Source: Pedobacter alluvionis (GTDB lineage: Bacteria; Bacteroidota; Bacteroidia; Sphingobacteriales; Sphingobacteriaceae). Taken from it: a stretch of 64,000 nt of DNA. Made by a program: the position numbers and the translations under genes. The DNA lies in contig NZ_RCCK01000010.1 in NCBI RefSeq assembly GCF_003664035.1, positions 1,550,001 to 1,614,000 of the forward strand, in the 5' to 3' direction. This document shows positions 54,139 through 62,839 of the stretch, piece after piece; position 1 is the stretch's first letter; the number at the start of each line of letters is the position of its first letter. A model generated the notes under the pieces. It saw nothing but the letters and a program-made list of their open reading frames with translations. It was not told the origin of the DNA and did no database searches.

Positions 54139-54543
54139 CTACTTTATCATCACTCCCGGTCTATTCACCAATGGGATTTTAATCAGATTAGAATCGATGA
54201 TGCTTTCGGGAAGGAAAATAAATTTTTTGTCGTAGATGGTGCTATCTATGTAGTAGCTTAGCCAATATTCGTTCGTTAAGCCAAAAACTTCGGGATCAAT
54301 GGCTTCTACGCCAGCAAAAGAATTTGCTTCCATATCACCAACAAAGTGCCTTAACACAGATGTTTTTACCTGTTTCCCGTCTTTTTCACCATAACCCTTG
54401 GAGCTGATTAAAACATTTGTTATGGGTTCGTTTTTTAAATTGACGAGATAAACCGTCCAGCTTTTTACTTCAGGTGTTTCGCCCATTAATACAACGGCCA
54501 TTGCGATATCTTCAACTGTATTTTCTGGTAAATCTGCTTTCAA
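54139..54543 (-). CDS. Conserved hypothetical protein downstream of topA
   Basis: This soluble protein of about 130 aa has no catalytic motif I recognise. Conserved-looking blocks are NTVEDIAMAVVLMGETPEVK, NEPITNVLISSKGYGEKDGK, TSVLRHFVGDMEANSFAGVE and IFLPESIIDSNLIKIPLVNR. The start is uncertain: the listed 5' end is a TTG, the first in-frame ATG is 14 codons further in, and an in-frame stop lies about 11 codons upstream of the TTG. It follows topA on the same strand after 93 nt containing a hairpin. I recall similar proteins in Pedobacter relatives, function unknown. Confidence 0.6.
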   Translation of the reverse strand: MKADLPENTVEDIAMAVVLMGETPEVKSWTVYLVNLKNEPITNVLISSKGYGEKDGKQVKTSVLRHFVGDMEANSFAGVEAIDPEVFGLTNEYWLSYYIDSTIYDKKFIFLPESIIDSNLIKIPLVNRPGVMIK

Positions 54544-54588
54544 CTGGGTTAACTGTTTAAACTGCTTAATCGGTTAATTGTATAATTT

Positions 54589-54622
54589 ATTTTAGGATGA
54601 TAGAATCCTACCATCCTAAAAT
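54589..54622 (-). terminator. Hairpin between topA and the following gene
   Basis: ATTTTAGGATG (54589-54599) pairs with CATCCTAAAAT (54612-54622). On the minus strand it lies just after the topA stop, with an AAATTATACAATT tail rather than a clean T-run. Confidence 0.55.
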
Positions 54623-54636
54623 CATTTAATCCTGGC

Positions 54637-57201
54637 CTATTTTTTCTTCGCTACTGCCTTTTTTGCCGGCGCTGCTTTTTTCTTTGCCGGCGCTTTTTTC
54701 TTCGTTTCAAAAGCATTAGGTACCTGCTCCACAATCATTTTCTTAACGGTTTCCAAATCAATATCAACCAGTTCTTCTGGAGTGTATTTTTGTTTGGTAG
54801 CCTCATTGTATCTCAATTTCAGCATCAATTTGCCAAAACGGATGAATGGTCCCCAACGGCCATTTTCAATAGAGATTTTTTCAGCATCCCAGGTTTTAAT
54901 GTATCTGTTGGCTTCTTTTTCTACTTTTTTGCCGATTAAGGTATTGATATCTTCTTGTGTTAAATTGTCGAAATCGTATCCTTTTGCCGGAATATTGATG
55001 AAGAGATCATTCCATTTAATAAACGGACCAAAACGGCCTTTACCTTTTGTAACGCCTAAACCTTCATAGTGGGCAATAGGTGCATCATCATCCATTTTCT
55101 GTTTGATAATTTCTACTGCTCTATCATAAGTTACCGATAAAGGCTCCTCATTTTTAGGAAGTGAAATAAAACTTTCGCCCCACTTTACATAAGAGCCAAA
55201 ACGGCCAACCCCGATCATTACCTCTTTACCTTCAAAATCAGGTAATTGAAAAGGAAGTTTAAACAGTTCCAATGCATCATCCAAAGTAATGGTGGCTACC
55301 GATTGATTACGCATTAAACTGGCATAACGTGGTTTTTCTTCCTCATCAAGCTCGCCGATCTGCACCAATGGTCCAAATTTACCTACTTTAGTGTATACAT
55401 TTTTGCCTGTGGCAGGATCTAAGCCTAATAAACGTTCACCTGTAGCGCGTTCGGCAGTTTCTAAAGTGGTTTCTACTTCACTATGAAATGGATTATAGAA
55501 CGAGTGCAGCATTTTAGTCCACTCCTGTAAACCTTGCGCAATTTCGTCAAATTCCTTTTCTACTTTGGCTGTAAAGTTAAAATCAACAATGCCTTTGAAA
55601 TGTTCCACTAAGAAATCGTTTACCACTTCACCAATATCAGTTGGGAAGAGTTTTGATTTCTCGGCACCGGTAATTTCCGATTTGATTTCTTTTTTTACCT
55701 GTCCGTCTGCTAAAACGATAGATGTAAATTTACGTTGTTTACCATCTCTGTCTTCTTTTACCACATAACCACGGTTTTGTACCGTAGAAATGGTTGGTGC
55801 ATAAGTAGACGGACGGCCAATGCCCAGTTCTTCTAGTTTTTTAACCAAACTGGCCTCTGTATATCTTGCCGGCGGACGTGAGTAACGTTCCGTTGCCTGC
55901 ATTTCTTTTAAAAATAATTCCTGCCCCTTACTTAAAGGAGGTAAAATTGAACCACCTTCTTTTTCTTCGTTTTCTTCATCGTCAGTAGATTCCAGGTAAA
56001 CTTTTAAGAAACCATCGAACTTTAATACCTCACCTTCTGCAACCAAATGTTCTTTTCTGGTCGAAGCGGTAATCTGCGCGGTTGTCTTTTCAAACAAAGC
56101 TTCACTCATTTGCGAAGCAATGGAGCGTTTCCAGATTAAATCATATAAACGTTTTTCTGAAATATCTCCATCTACAGTATGTCTGTCGAAATATGTCGGG
56201 CGGATGGCTTCGTGAGCTTCTTGCGCACCAGCCGATTTGGTTTTATAAACGCGATGTTGGTGGTATTTATCTCCATAAGCAGATTTAATCTCGGCAGCAG
56301 CAGCATTTAAAGCGGTTTCTGATAAATTTACAGAGTCTGTTCTCATGTAGGTAATCTTACCCGCTTCGTACAGTCTTTGCGCCACCTGCATAGTTCTCGC
56401 AACCGAAAAACCTAATTTTCTGGAAGCTTCCTGTTGCAGGGTAGAAGTGGTAAAAGGAGCGGCCGGATTGCGTTTTGCCGGACGGGTTTCTAAACTCGTG
56501 ATATCGAATTTAGCATTTACACAATCCTGTAGGTATTTTTCGGCATCTGCTTCGCTTTCAAAACGTTGTGGCAATTCTGCCTTCACCATTTCTTTTCCTT
56601 TGCCGGTAGAAAACTGAGCGGTAATTTTATATGCAGCAGCTGCATTAAAGTTCAAAACTTCTCTTTCTCTGTCAACAATTAAACGTACGGCAACAGATTG
56701 TACACGTCCAGCAGAAAGTGATGGCTTTACTTTTTTCCATAATACAGGAGAAAGTTCAAAACCTACCAAACGGTCTAATACACGGCGTGCCTGTTGGGCA
56801 TTTACCAGATTATAATCAATCCCACGGGGACTATCGATTGCTTTTAGAATTGCAGGTTCGGTAATTTCATGAAATACAATACGTTTTGTTTTCTCTACTT
56901 TCAGGCCTAAAGTTTCGAATAAGTGCCAGGAGATGGCTTCTCCCTCGCGGTCCTCATCGGATGCTAGCCATACCATTTCGGCCTCTTTAGCTAGTTTTTT
57001 TAATTCGGCGACAACGTTTTTCTTGTCGGCGGGTACCTCGTAGGTTTGGGCAAAATTGTTCTTAATATCAATCGCCATATCGCCCTTAACTAAATCACGG
57101 ATGTGGCCATAACTAGATTTCACAAGGAAATCTTTGCCTAAATAGCCTTCTATAGTTTTAGCTTTTGCGGGTGACTCGACGATTAATAAATTTTTGGCCA
57201 T
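54637..57201 (-). CDS. topA: DNA topoisomerase I
   Basis: This 854-aa type IA topoisomerase relaxes negative supercoils. The N-terminal Toprim domain has LLIVESPAKAKTIEGYLGKD and SDEDREGEAISWHL with the metal-binding Asp/Glu. The active-site Tyr285 is in GKITYMRTDSVNLS. GRPSTYAPTISTVQNRGYV is the conserved central block, after which several TopA C-terminal repeats occur (GRFGSYVKWGE, KGRFGPFIKWND, NGRWGPFIRFGK). A lysine/alanine-rich tail ends the protein. The start at 57201 gives the canonical MAKNLLIVE; 16 further residues upstream are not family-like. Confidence 0.95.
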   Translation of the reverse strand: MAKNLLIVESPAKAKTIEGYLGKDFLVKSSYGHIRDLVKGDMAIDIKNNFAQTYEVPADKKNVVAELKKLAKEAEMVWLASDEDREGEAISWHLFETLGLKVEKTKRIVFHEITEPAILKAIDSPRGIDYNLVNAQQARRVLDRLVGFELSPVLWKKVKPSLSAGRVQSVAVRLIVDREREVLNFNAAAAYKITAQFSTGKGKEMVKAELPQRFESEADAEKYLQDCVNAKFDITSLETRPAKRNPAAPFTTSTLQQEASRKLGFSVARTMQVAQRLYEAGKITYMRTDSVNLSETALNAAAAEIKSAYGDKYHQHRVYKTKSAGAQEAHEAIRPTYFDRHTVDGDISEKRLYDLIWKRSIASQMSEALFEKTTAQITASTRKEHLVAEGEVLKFDGFLKVYLESTDDEENEEKEGGSILPPLSKGQELFLKEMQATERYSRPPARYTEASLVKKLEELGIGRPSTYAPTISTVQNRGYVVKEDRDGKQRKFTSIVLADGQVKKEIKSEITGAEKSKLFPTDIGEVVNDFLVEHFKGIVDFNFTAKVEKEFDEIAQGLQEWTKMLHSFYNPFHSEVETTLETAERATGERLLGLDPATGKNVYTKVGKFGPLVQIGELDEEEKPRYASLMRNQSVATITLDDALELFKLPFQLPDFEGKEVMIGVGRFGSYVKWGESFISLPKNEEPLSVTYDRAVEIIKQKMDDDAPIAHYEGLGVTKGKGRFGPFIKWNDLFINIPAKGYDFDNLTQEDINTLIGKKVEKEANRYIKTWDAEKISIENGRWGPFIRFGKLMLKLRYNEATKQKYTPEELVDIDLETVKKMIVEQVPNAFETKKKAPAKKKAAPAKKAVAKKK

Positions 57202-57754
57202 GAAATACGTTTTTGTGCAAATAAAGCTATAATTAAAGCATAAATCCAAACCTGAGAAGAATTTAATATATTTTTTTTATCAATTAAGTGATAAATATGT
57301 TGGTTTATAGGTCGATTTTAATCTGGTTTTAATCTTTTTTGTTTTTGAAAAGCAATAACAATGCTGTTAGGTTAAGGTTGGGCCCGCCCCGTTTCTGTCG
57401 ATGAAAAATCGGCATCTCACTTCGGTCGGATTTAGTTGGCTTGGCTGGTGCTGCTATTCAGGTTTTAATAGCGTTTTGCCAGTATGAAGCGATAAGAACA
57501 GACTTTGTTAATTAAACCGGATAGAGCGGAATAGCCCACAGCGCAGCGAGGACTATAAGCGATAGCAGGGCTACAACTGCGAAGAACTACTGCGCGCTCA
57601 TTTCCTGATCAAAAGAAATAATGATTTATGATAAATAGCTGCCTCAATGGCAATACCTTAGGTGTTTTAATTATGGATATCACATAATTTACAGCCACAT
57701 TACATCAAGACAACCGATTTGTACTTATATTCGTATATAAAAATAAAAACAACG
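57202..57754. other. Spacer with dispersed repeats
   Basis: This 553-bp spacer between divergent topA and the GPx-like gene contains repeat family members at about 57380-57600 (GGGCCCGCCCCGTTTCTGTC near 57382, and CAGCGCAGCGAGGACTATAA near 57539). The remainder is AT-rich and likely holds both promoters; no clear boxes were found. No gene. Confidence 0.5.
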
Positions 57755-58267
57755 ATGATCAGCACAATTCTAATCCTATTAAACTTATTGGTATCTCCAC
57801 CAAAAAATGTTTACGATTTCAGCTTTAAAACCATTGATGGTAAGGAAATTAAGCTTTCTAAATTTAAAGGCAAAAAAATCCTAATTGTTAATACAGCATC
57901 TAAATGCGGTTTTACGCCACAGTACGAAGATTTAGAAAAACTTCAGAAACAATATGGTAAAAAGGTAGTATTAATCGGTTTCCCGGCAGGTAACTTTGGC
58001 GGACAGGAATTTTCTACCAATGCGGAAATTAAAGAGTTTTGTACCGGAAAGTATAATGTTTCGTTTTTGCTTGCAGAAAAAAGCAGTGTTAAAGGCGATG
58101 ACATCAGTCCTTTGTTTAAGTATTTAACTTCTCAGACGAATACTGAAGAGCAAGGCGATATTAAATGGAATTTTGAGAAATTTTTAATCAACGAAAAAGG
58201 AGAATTGGTACACCGTTTCCGTTCAAAAACAAAACCTACTGACGAGGCGATTATTAAAAACCTGTAG
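57755..58267 (+). CDS. Glutathione peroxidase-like thiol peroxidase, exported
   Basis: This 170-aa protein starts at the ATG at 57755; an ATG at 57719 would add an unlikely extension. A short hydrophobic N-terminus (MISTILILLNLLVS) suggests export to the periplasm. The thioredoxin-like fold shows NTASKCGFTPQY with peroxidatic Cys51, FPAGNFGGQEF (76-86), and IKWNFEKFLI with the conserved Trp-Asn. The usual FPCNQFGxQE block lacks the second Cys (Ala78) and has Asn80 where the tetrad Gln is expected. It probably reduces peroxides with thioredoxin rather than glutathione. Confidence 0.88.
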   Translation: MISTILILLNLLVSPPKNVYDFSFKTIDGKEIKLSKFKGKKILIVNTASKCGFTPQYEDLEKLQKQYGKKVVLIGFPAGNFGGQEFSTNAEIKEFCTGKYNVSFLLAEKSSVKGDDISPLFKYLTSQTNTEEQGDIKWNFEKFLINEKGELVHRFRSKTKPTDEAIIKNL

Positions 58268-58331
58268 AAGGATGTAAAATGGACAATGTAAGAGGGAAGA
58301 TGTATTAATCTTTCGCTTCTTTAAATAAATT

Positions 58332-58368
58332 AAAAGGTAAAGTGGTTTAAGCCATTTTGCCTTTTTTT
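58332..58368 (+). terminator. Terminator of the GPx-like gene
   Basis: AAAAGGTAAAGTGG (58332-58345) pairs with CCATTTTGCCTTTT (58352-58365) through 14 positions including two wobbles, then a T-run. Confidence 0.75.
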
Positions 58369-58410
58369 ATGCATTATATATTATGGGATTGGAAATTTGT
58401 GAAAAAGAAA

Positions 58411-58432
58411 GGGGCTTAAATCCATAAGCCCC
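58411..58432 (-). terminator. Terminator of the MBL hydrolase gene
   Basis: GGGGCTTA (58411-58418) pairs with TAAGCCCC (58425-58432). On the minus strand it is followed by TTTCTTTTTC, a T-rich tail. Confidence 0.65.
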
Positions 58433-58619
58433 AAATAAACCAAACAAACTATTTATGAAGTTTATATAAAACGCCTGCTGAGATAAAAAGTTTTCTAGAA
58501 AAGTAAATTTATTGTTGGTAGATATAGTGTTAACAGCTCAATCGCCATTGATAACGTGAAATAGGCGGTACTGTAACCGAATTGATGGAAAAAGCCAGTA
58601 TGTTTTTGACGCTGAGATG

Positions 58620-59456
58620 TTAAAACAGGTTAAGCTGTTCGGGTTGGTACAGGCTAGGGTCAAAGCTGTAAACTTCAGGTTTATTTTGCCTGTTGCTAAC
58701 GTAATAAAGCGCTGTTTCCTCATGTCTTGAAGCTACTTTTACAAAAGTATCGCCAGCCACATTTTTAAAAAGATTTTCAACCAACTCTGCGTTATTATTA
58801 TCTTTTGATAAGTGGCTCAATAAGAGATGGCTCATGTATGGCGCCTTGTGATTGATGAAAAGTTCCAATGCCTGTGTATTGCTCAGGTGGCCATGTCCAC
58901 CCGTAATCCTTCTTTTCAAAAAATAAGGATATTTACCACTCTCCAACATCTGTGCATCGTAATTGGCTTCCAGGAAAGCGGCATGACAGCTTTTGAAATG
59001 GGTAATTAAACGATCGCATACTGCGCCAATATCTGTAAAAACACCAACCCTTACGCCATTACTCTCAACAGTAAAACTATAAGGATCAGCCGCATCGTGA
59101 AATTTAGAAAAGGCAGCAATCTTTAAGTCGCCAATATGAATGTGCTGTTGATGGCTTAATGAAAAGGTATTGTTTGCATCCAAAAGAAGCCGGCTGCTTT
59201 TTAAGGTAGCTGTACTGATGTAGACCGGGAGTTTATATTTTTTAGCAAAAACAGCTACCCCTTTAATATGGTCGCTGTGTTCGTGCGAGATAAAAACTGC
59301 TTTTACTTTGTCTATAGGTAAACCCAAACGGTTCATCCGGATTTCAACCTCTTTACAGGTTAGGCCAATATCAACCAAAACGGCTTCATTATCATTACCT
59401 ATATAATAACAATTGCCATTACTGCCCGAATTGATTGATGTAAAATATAATGCCAT
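58620..59456 (-). CDS. MBL-fold metal-dependent hydrolase (YycJ/WalJ-like)
   Basis: This 278-aa metallo-beta-lactamase-fold protein starts MALYFTSINSGSNGNCYYIG, as in YycJ. The metal-binding motif HEHSDH is at residues 58-63. Further ligands are in AFSKFHDAADPYSFTVE, VGVFTDIGAVCD, the RITGGHGHLSNTQALELF block and LLLSHLSKDNNN. YycJ relatives act as 5'-exonucleases in DNA metabolism and genome maintenance in Firmicutes; whether this applies here is not shown. A terminator lies downstream. Confidence 0.88.
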   Translation of the reverse strand: MALYFTSINSGSNGNCYYIGNDNEAVLVDIGLTCKEVEIRMNRLGLPIDKVKAVFISHEHSDHIKGVAVFAKKYKLPVYISTATLKSSRLLLDANNTFSLSHQQHIHIGDLKIAAFSKFHDAADPYSFTVESNGVRVGVFTDIGAVCDRLITHFKSCHAAFLEANYDAQMLESGKYPYFLKRRITGGHGHLSNTQALELFINHKAPYMSHLLLSHLSKDNNNAELVENLFKNVAGDTFVKVASRHEETALYYVSNRQNKPEVYSFDPSLYQPEQLNLF

Positions 59457-59502
59457 TTTCAGTTTGCAAGATAAGGCTTATTTGGCGAAGCAAAAAAGAA
59501 AA

Positions 59503-59946
59503 TTATACTCTTGCACCGTTGTGTTCTACTAAACGCGAAAGCAGGGGCAGGAAAGCCTGGATGAGGTTGATTTCTTCGGAAGAAAAGATTTTTTCCATGG
59601 TTTGTACCAGCCATTCTTCTTTTATTTTTCTAGTTGCAATAATGTGTTTTTCGCCAAGTTTGGTTAAGCCGATAAAAACCTTTCGTTTATCCTCTTCGCT
59701 TGGGAAACGCTCTACACATTTGGCATCAAACAGGCGGTTAATGATCTGCGAAATAGCTTGCTTGGATACTCTTTCCATGTCTGCCAGTTCTGTAGAAAGC
59801 ATTTTACCATGCTGTTCCAGTAATGACATGGTCAGTAATTCAGCGTTACTAAAGTCCGAACTTACATTCTGCTTGCGTAGCTCTCTGGTTAAGCGGGTAA
59901 CAGTGCTCCTTAACTTTGCGGCAATCTCTTGTGTTTGAGTAGGCAT
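59503..59946 (-). CDS. MarR-family transcriptional regulator
   Basis: This 147-aa winged-helix regulator begins with a helix (TQTQEIAAKLRSTVTRLTRE). The DNA-binding part contains LTMSLLEQHGKMLSTELADM and RVSKQAISQIINRLFDAKCV, followed by a wing (RFPSEEDKRKVFIGLT) typical of MarR. It acts as a dimer, releasing DNA when a small ligand binds. It is divergent from an MFS transporter, and near-identical palindromes overlap the -7 boxes of both genes, so it most likely represses itself and the pump. Confidence 0.9.
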   Translation of the reverse strand: MPTQTQEIAAKLRSTVTRLTRELRKQNVSSDFSNAELLTMSLLEQHGKMLSTELADMERVSKQAISQIINRLFDAKCVERFPSEEDKRKVFIGLTKLGEKHIIATRKIKEEWLVQTMEKIFSSEEINLIQAFLPLLSRLVEHNGARV

Positions 59947-59953
59947 CTTATTG

Positions 59954-59975
59954 GTAAATAAACTTTACAAATATA
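59954..59975 (-). promoter_or_regulatory. marR promoter -7 box with overlapping MarR operator
   Basis: On the minus strand, TATATTTG (59968-59975) matches the -7 consensus TAnnTTTG. Its last G is the first base of a GTAAAGTTTATTTAC near-palindrome (59954-59968). The predicted start site falls inside the operator, about 15 nt from the ATG. Confidence 0.6.
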
Positions 59976-59999
59976 AGGTTTAATTTTTATAGATAAACT

Positions 60000-60009
60000 A
60001 AGTAACTTT
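60000..60009. promoter_or_regulatory. Possible third MarR site
   Basis: The minus-strand decamer AAAGTTACTT is identical to the core of the MFS operator. It lies between the two promoters and could support loop formation or cooperative binding. Confidence 0.35.
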
Positions 60010-60084
60010 TATTCGGTGTGTAAATTATGATGTTTTCGTGATAAAAAGGAGTTGTTTTGGTTTTAGAGTTTAATCAAAATTTTT

Positions 60085-60106
60085 TACTTTTGTAAAGTTA
60101 CTTTAC
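60085..60106 (+). promoter_or_regulatory. MFS promoter -7 box with overlapping MarR operator
   Basis: TACTTTTG (60085-60092) fits TAnnTTTG. Its final G begins the perfect palindrome GTAAAGTTACTTTAC (60092-60106), 11 bp before the ATG. The geometry is the same as at the marR promoter, so one regulator probably blocks both. Confidence 0.65.
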
Positions 60107-60116
60107 TATTTTAATC

Positions 60117-61346
60117 ATGGGTATTTTTCGTTCGTTAAGACATTACAATTACAGGTTATTTTTTACAGGTCAGGCTATTTCACTAATAGGCACGTGGATG
60201 CAGCGTGTTGCCATAAGCTGGTTGGTTTACCGTTTAACAGGTTCGGCATTTTTGTTAGGACTGATTACTTTTTTGAGTTTAATCCCTTCGCTGGTACTGG
60301 CACCCTATGCAGGTAGCTATGTAGACAGGCATAATAAATACAAGATATTAGTAATTACCCAGATCATTCTGATGCTTCAGGCTGGTGCTCTTGCTTTAAT
60401 GATCTGGTTTAAGGTGTACGATATATTCTGGATTGCAGCACTTTCGCTGGTTCAGGGCCTGGTGAATGCTTTTGATGTGACTGCGCGCCAATCGTTAATG
60501 GTAAATTTAATTGATGATAAAGAAGATTTGCCAAACGCCATAGCGCTCAACTCTTCAATGTTTAATGCGGCCAGGCTAGTCGGGCCGGCATTGGCAGGCG
60601 TAATTTTAAGTGCCTGGGGAGAAGATATCTGTTTCCTGGTTAACTTTGTAAGCTTTATTGCGGTGTTAGGCTGTTTAGTCATGATGAAACTGAAACTCAC
60701 AGAGCACCAAAAATCGACAGAAAATATCTGGATTGACCTGAAAAAAGGTTACGATTATCTTAAATCATCTCCGGATTTGGCCTCTATGGTATTAATGATG
60801 GCTGCATCGAGTTTATTGGTAATCCCTTTTACTACTTTATTGCCTGTTTTTGCAAAAGATATTTTTAATGGAAACGCCACAACATTTGGGTGGTTTGAAA
60901 GTGCTGCCGGACTTGGGGCCTTCTTCGGGGCAATTTACATGGCTACTTTAAAGGCAGGTCAGAATCTACAGAAAATTGTAATGATGTCGGGTGTACTGTT
61001 GGCTATTTCTGTCGTGGCACTGGCCATATCTCCATCGTTAATATTGGCTTTAATCTGTACCGGTATGGCTGCTTTGGGTTTAATGGCGCAAAACTCATCT
61101 ATTAATACCTATTTGCAGACCCACGCCGATGATGTAATGCGCGGCAGGACTTTAAGTTATTATATTATGGCTTACCAGGGGGTATTGCCAATTGGTAGTT
61201 TGTTAATGGGCTACCTGGCGCATCTTTTCGGCACGCAAGTGGTTGTGGCTTTCGAAGGTGTTGCAGGATTATTGATTGTGGCAGCGTTTGTATATCATGA
61301 AAAACATAGAAATCAATTGAATAGCAGTGCAATGTCGCTGAATTAA
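60117..61346 (+). CDS. MFS transporter (EntS-like)
   Basis: This 409-aa 12-helix major facilitator of the EntS/DUF894 branch starts FRSLRHYNYRLFFTGQAISL, with the RLFFTGQ signature after the first turn. It shows GTWMQRVAISWLVYRLTGSA, YVDRHNKYK in the cytosolic loop between helices 2 and 3, and FDVTARQSLMVNLI. A C-terminal ATP-binding domain is absent. Members export siderophores or drugs. The gene is divergent from marR, and its -7 box overlaps the MarR palindrome, so expression should be induced by a MarR ligand, perhaps the pump's substrate. Confidence 0.9.
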   Translation: MGIFRSLRHYNYRLFFTGQAISLIGTWMQRVAISWLVYRLTGSAFLLGLITFLSLIPSLVLAPYAGSYVDRHNKYKILVITQIILMLQAGALALMIWFKVYDIFWIAALSLVQGLVNAFDVTARQSLMVNLIDDKEDLPNAIALNSSMFNAARLVGPALAGVILSAWGEDICFLVNFVSFIAVLGCLVMMKLKLTEHQKSTENIWIDLKKGYDYLKSSPDLASMVLMMAASSLLVIPFTTLLPVFAKDIFNGNATTFGWFESAAGLGAFFGAIYMATLKAGQNLQKIVMMSGVLLAISVVALAISPSLILALICTGMAALGLMAQNSSINTYLQTHADDVMRGRTLSYYIMAYQGVLPIGSLLMGYLAHLFGTQVVVAFEGVAGLLIVAAFVYHEKHRNQLNSSAMSLN

Positions 61347-61549
61347 TATTTTCCTTGAAACTTCTCCAATCGTGGCGTCATCTCGACAGAAACGCAGTGG
61401 AATGGAGAGATCTGTAAAAACAGATTTTGCTTTTTTTACCATTAAGGAGTTAAGAAACATTAAGGTTTAGTGCAAATTGTTTCCCACAGATTAAGCAGAA
61501 AAGAAACGCAGATTTTTACAGAGTAGGTTAAAACGCCAAACGCCAGCCG

Positions 61550-62587
61550 CTATACGCTACCCGCATTTAACCCGTGCACAATCAACTTACAATCGACCAT
61601 TACTTTTTGGTAATTATGAATATCAATTTCTTTGTTAATCAATTGTATCAATAATGAAATTGCATTTTCACCTACCGATTCGGGGTTTTCTTCAATAGAG
61701 GCGATAGGGGGCGAATCGAGATAACTGATGAAAGAAGTGTTGCCAAATCCTATACACTCCACTTCGTTGGTTTTGAAGTGCTTTGTGGATCTTAGGTACT
61801 TGATCGCGTCGAATAAGATAGGTTCTTTAAAAGCCACAAGCGCAGTGGGTTTATTTTCGGGATAAACAAATAAATTCTTAATTGCCGTGATTGTATTTTC
61901 CTTATCAAAATCGGTGTAAGCAACTAATTCTGATGAAAAAGGCACCTCGTTATCTTTTAACGCATTGATATAGCCATTAAAGCGATCGTGCGTGAAATTA
62001 ATCATTTTGGGACCACCCAAATAAGCGATCTTCTGATGCCCTCTGTCTATTAAAAGCTTAGTAGCCTGGTAACATCCCTGGAAAGTATTGCACAATACTT
62101 TGTGGCAGTTGAGGTTAAAACTAGGGTTCCGGGTATAATACACCACCGGAATGCCTATGTTTTCGAACTGGTTTAGGTGTGTAAAATCTTGTGTATGCTT
62201 CGAAATAGCCACTATTAAGCCATCTACCCGGCTCCGCAATAACATATTTGCAGATTGAATCTCTTTTTCCAGTTCATCGTGAGATTGACTGATAATCACG
62301 TTGTATCCATTTTGTGTGGCAAATTGCTCTATGCCATAAATACTCCTGGTAAAAAAGTGATCTAAAAGATTGGGTAAAATAACGCCAATAATGCGCGATC
62401 TCTTTTCCTTTAAATTGATAGCTGATTTATTCGGCGTAAAATGAAAATCGCGGGCCATTTCCTGAACGCGCTGCCTGGTGTATGCATTTATAGTCGGGTA
62501 GTTATTAAGGGCTTTTGATACTGTTGAAACTGACATCTTTAACTTATCAGCTAAGAATTTCAGTGTAACAGGGGTATTGTTCGTCAT
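61550..62587 (-). CDS. LacI-family transcriptional regulator
   Basis: This 345-aa regulator has a helix-turn-helix at the N-terminus (VTLKFLADKLKMSVSTVSKA, then LNNYPTINAYTRQRVQ). It is followed by the hinge helix region (FTPNKSAINLKEKRSRIIGV) and a periplasmic-binding-like sugar domain of about 270 aa. The start at 62587 (ATG) is used; a TTG 9 nt upstream is less likely. A perfect 18-bp palindrome with a central CG lies 41 bp upstream of its ATG, and the GH2 glycosidase gene runs the other way. It probably represses both genes until a sugar binds. Confidence 0.9.
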   Translation of the reverse strand: MTNNTPVTLKFLADKLKMSVSTVSKALNNYPTINAYTRQRVQEMARDFHFTPNKSAINLKEKRSRIIGVILPNLLDHFFTRSIYGIEQFATQNGYNVIISQSHDELEKEIQSANMLLRSRVDGLIVAISKHTQDFTHLNQFENIGIPVVYYTRNPSFNLNCHKVLCNTFQGCYQATKLLIDRGHQKIAYLGGPKMINFTHDRFNGYINALKDNEVPFSSELVAYTDFDKENTITAIKNLFVYPENKPTALVAFKEPILFDAIKYLRSTKHFKTNEVECIGFGNTSFISYLDSPPIASIEENPESVGENAISLLIQLINKEIDIHNYQKVMVDCKLIVHGLNAGSV

Positions 62588-62627
62588 CTTTTCCAATCTC
62601 AGTACATAATTAAGAAAAAAAGCAATT

Positions 62628-62645
62628 ATTTCAAACGTTTGAAAT
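62628..62645. promoter_or_regulatory. LacI-family operator (perfect 18-bp palindrome)
   Basis: ATTTCAAACGTTTGAAAT reads the same on both strands and has the central CG typical of LacI-family operators. It is 40 bp upstream of the lacI-type ATG and about 195 bp upstream of the glycosidase ATG. Confidence 0.75.
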
Positions 62646-62798
62646 GTATTTTTGGTAGATTTTATGGCGTTTTGGCCTTTTTAAAACCATTTAATCTTTT
62701 AAGCTTTTCTAAATTCGTTACCACAATATAAACCAGGCAAAAACAGAATATTGCTTAAATTTAGGCTAACGACAGAGAAACCGTCCGCAATTAATTGT

Positions 62799-62806
62799 TA
62801 GTTTTG
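62799..62806 (+). promoter_or_regulatory. Putative -7 box of the GH2 gene
   Basis: TAGTTTTG fits TAnnTTTG, 33 bases before the ATG. No clear -33 box. Confidence 0.4.
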
Positions 62807-62839
62807 AAACGATCAATTAATAATATTAAAACTTAAGTT

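Larger units (their letters stand above)
58268..58619. other. Spacer with two terminators
   Basis: This 352-bp stretch holds a terminator for each flanking gene, listed separately. From about 58440 to 58619 there is no further structure or gene that I can support. Confidence 0.5.

Noticed and set aside
59450..59938. 162-codon + strand frame opposite marR
   Set aside because: It covers the marR gene almost exactly in antisense; marR has the family motifs and its own promoter.
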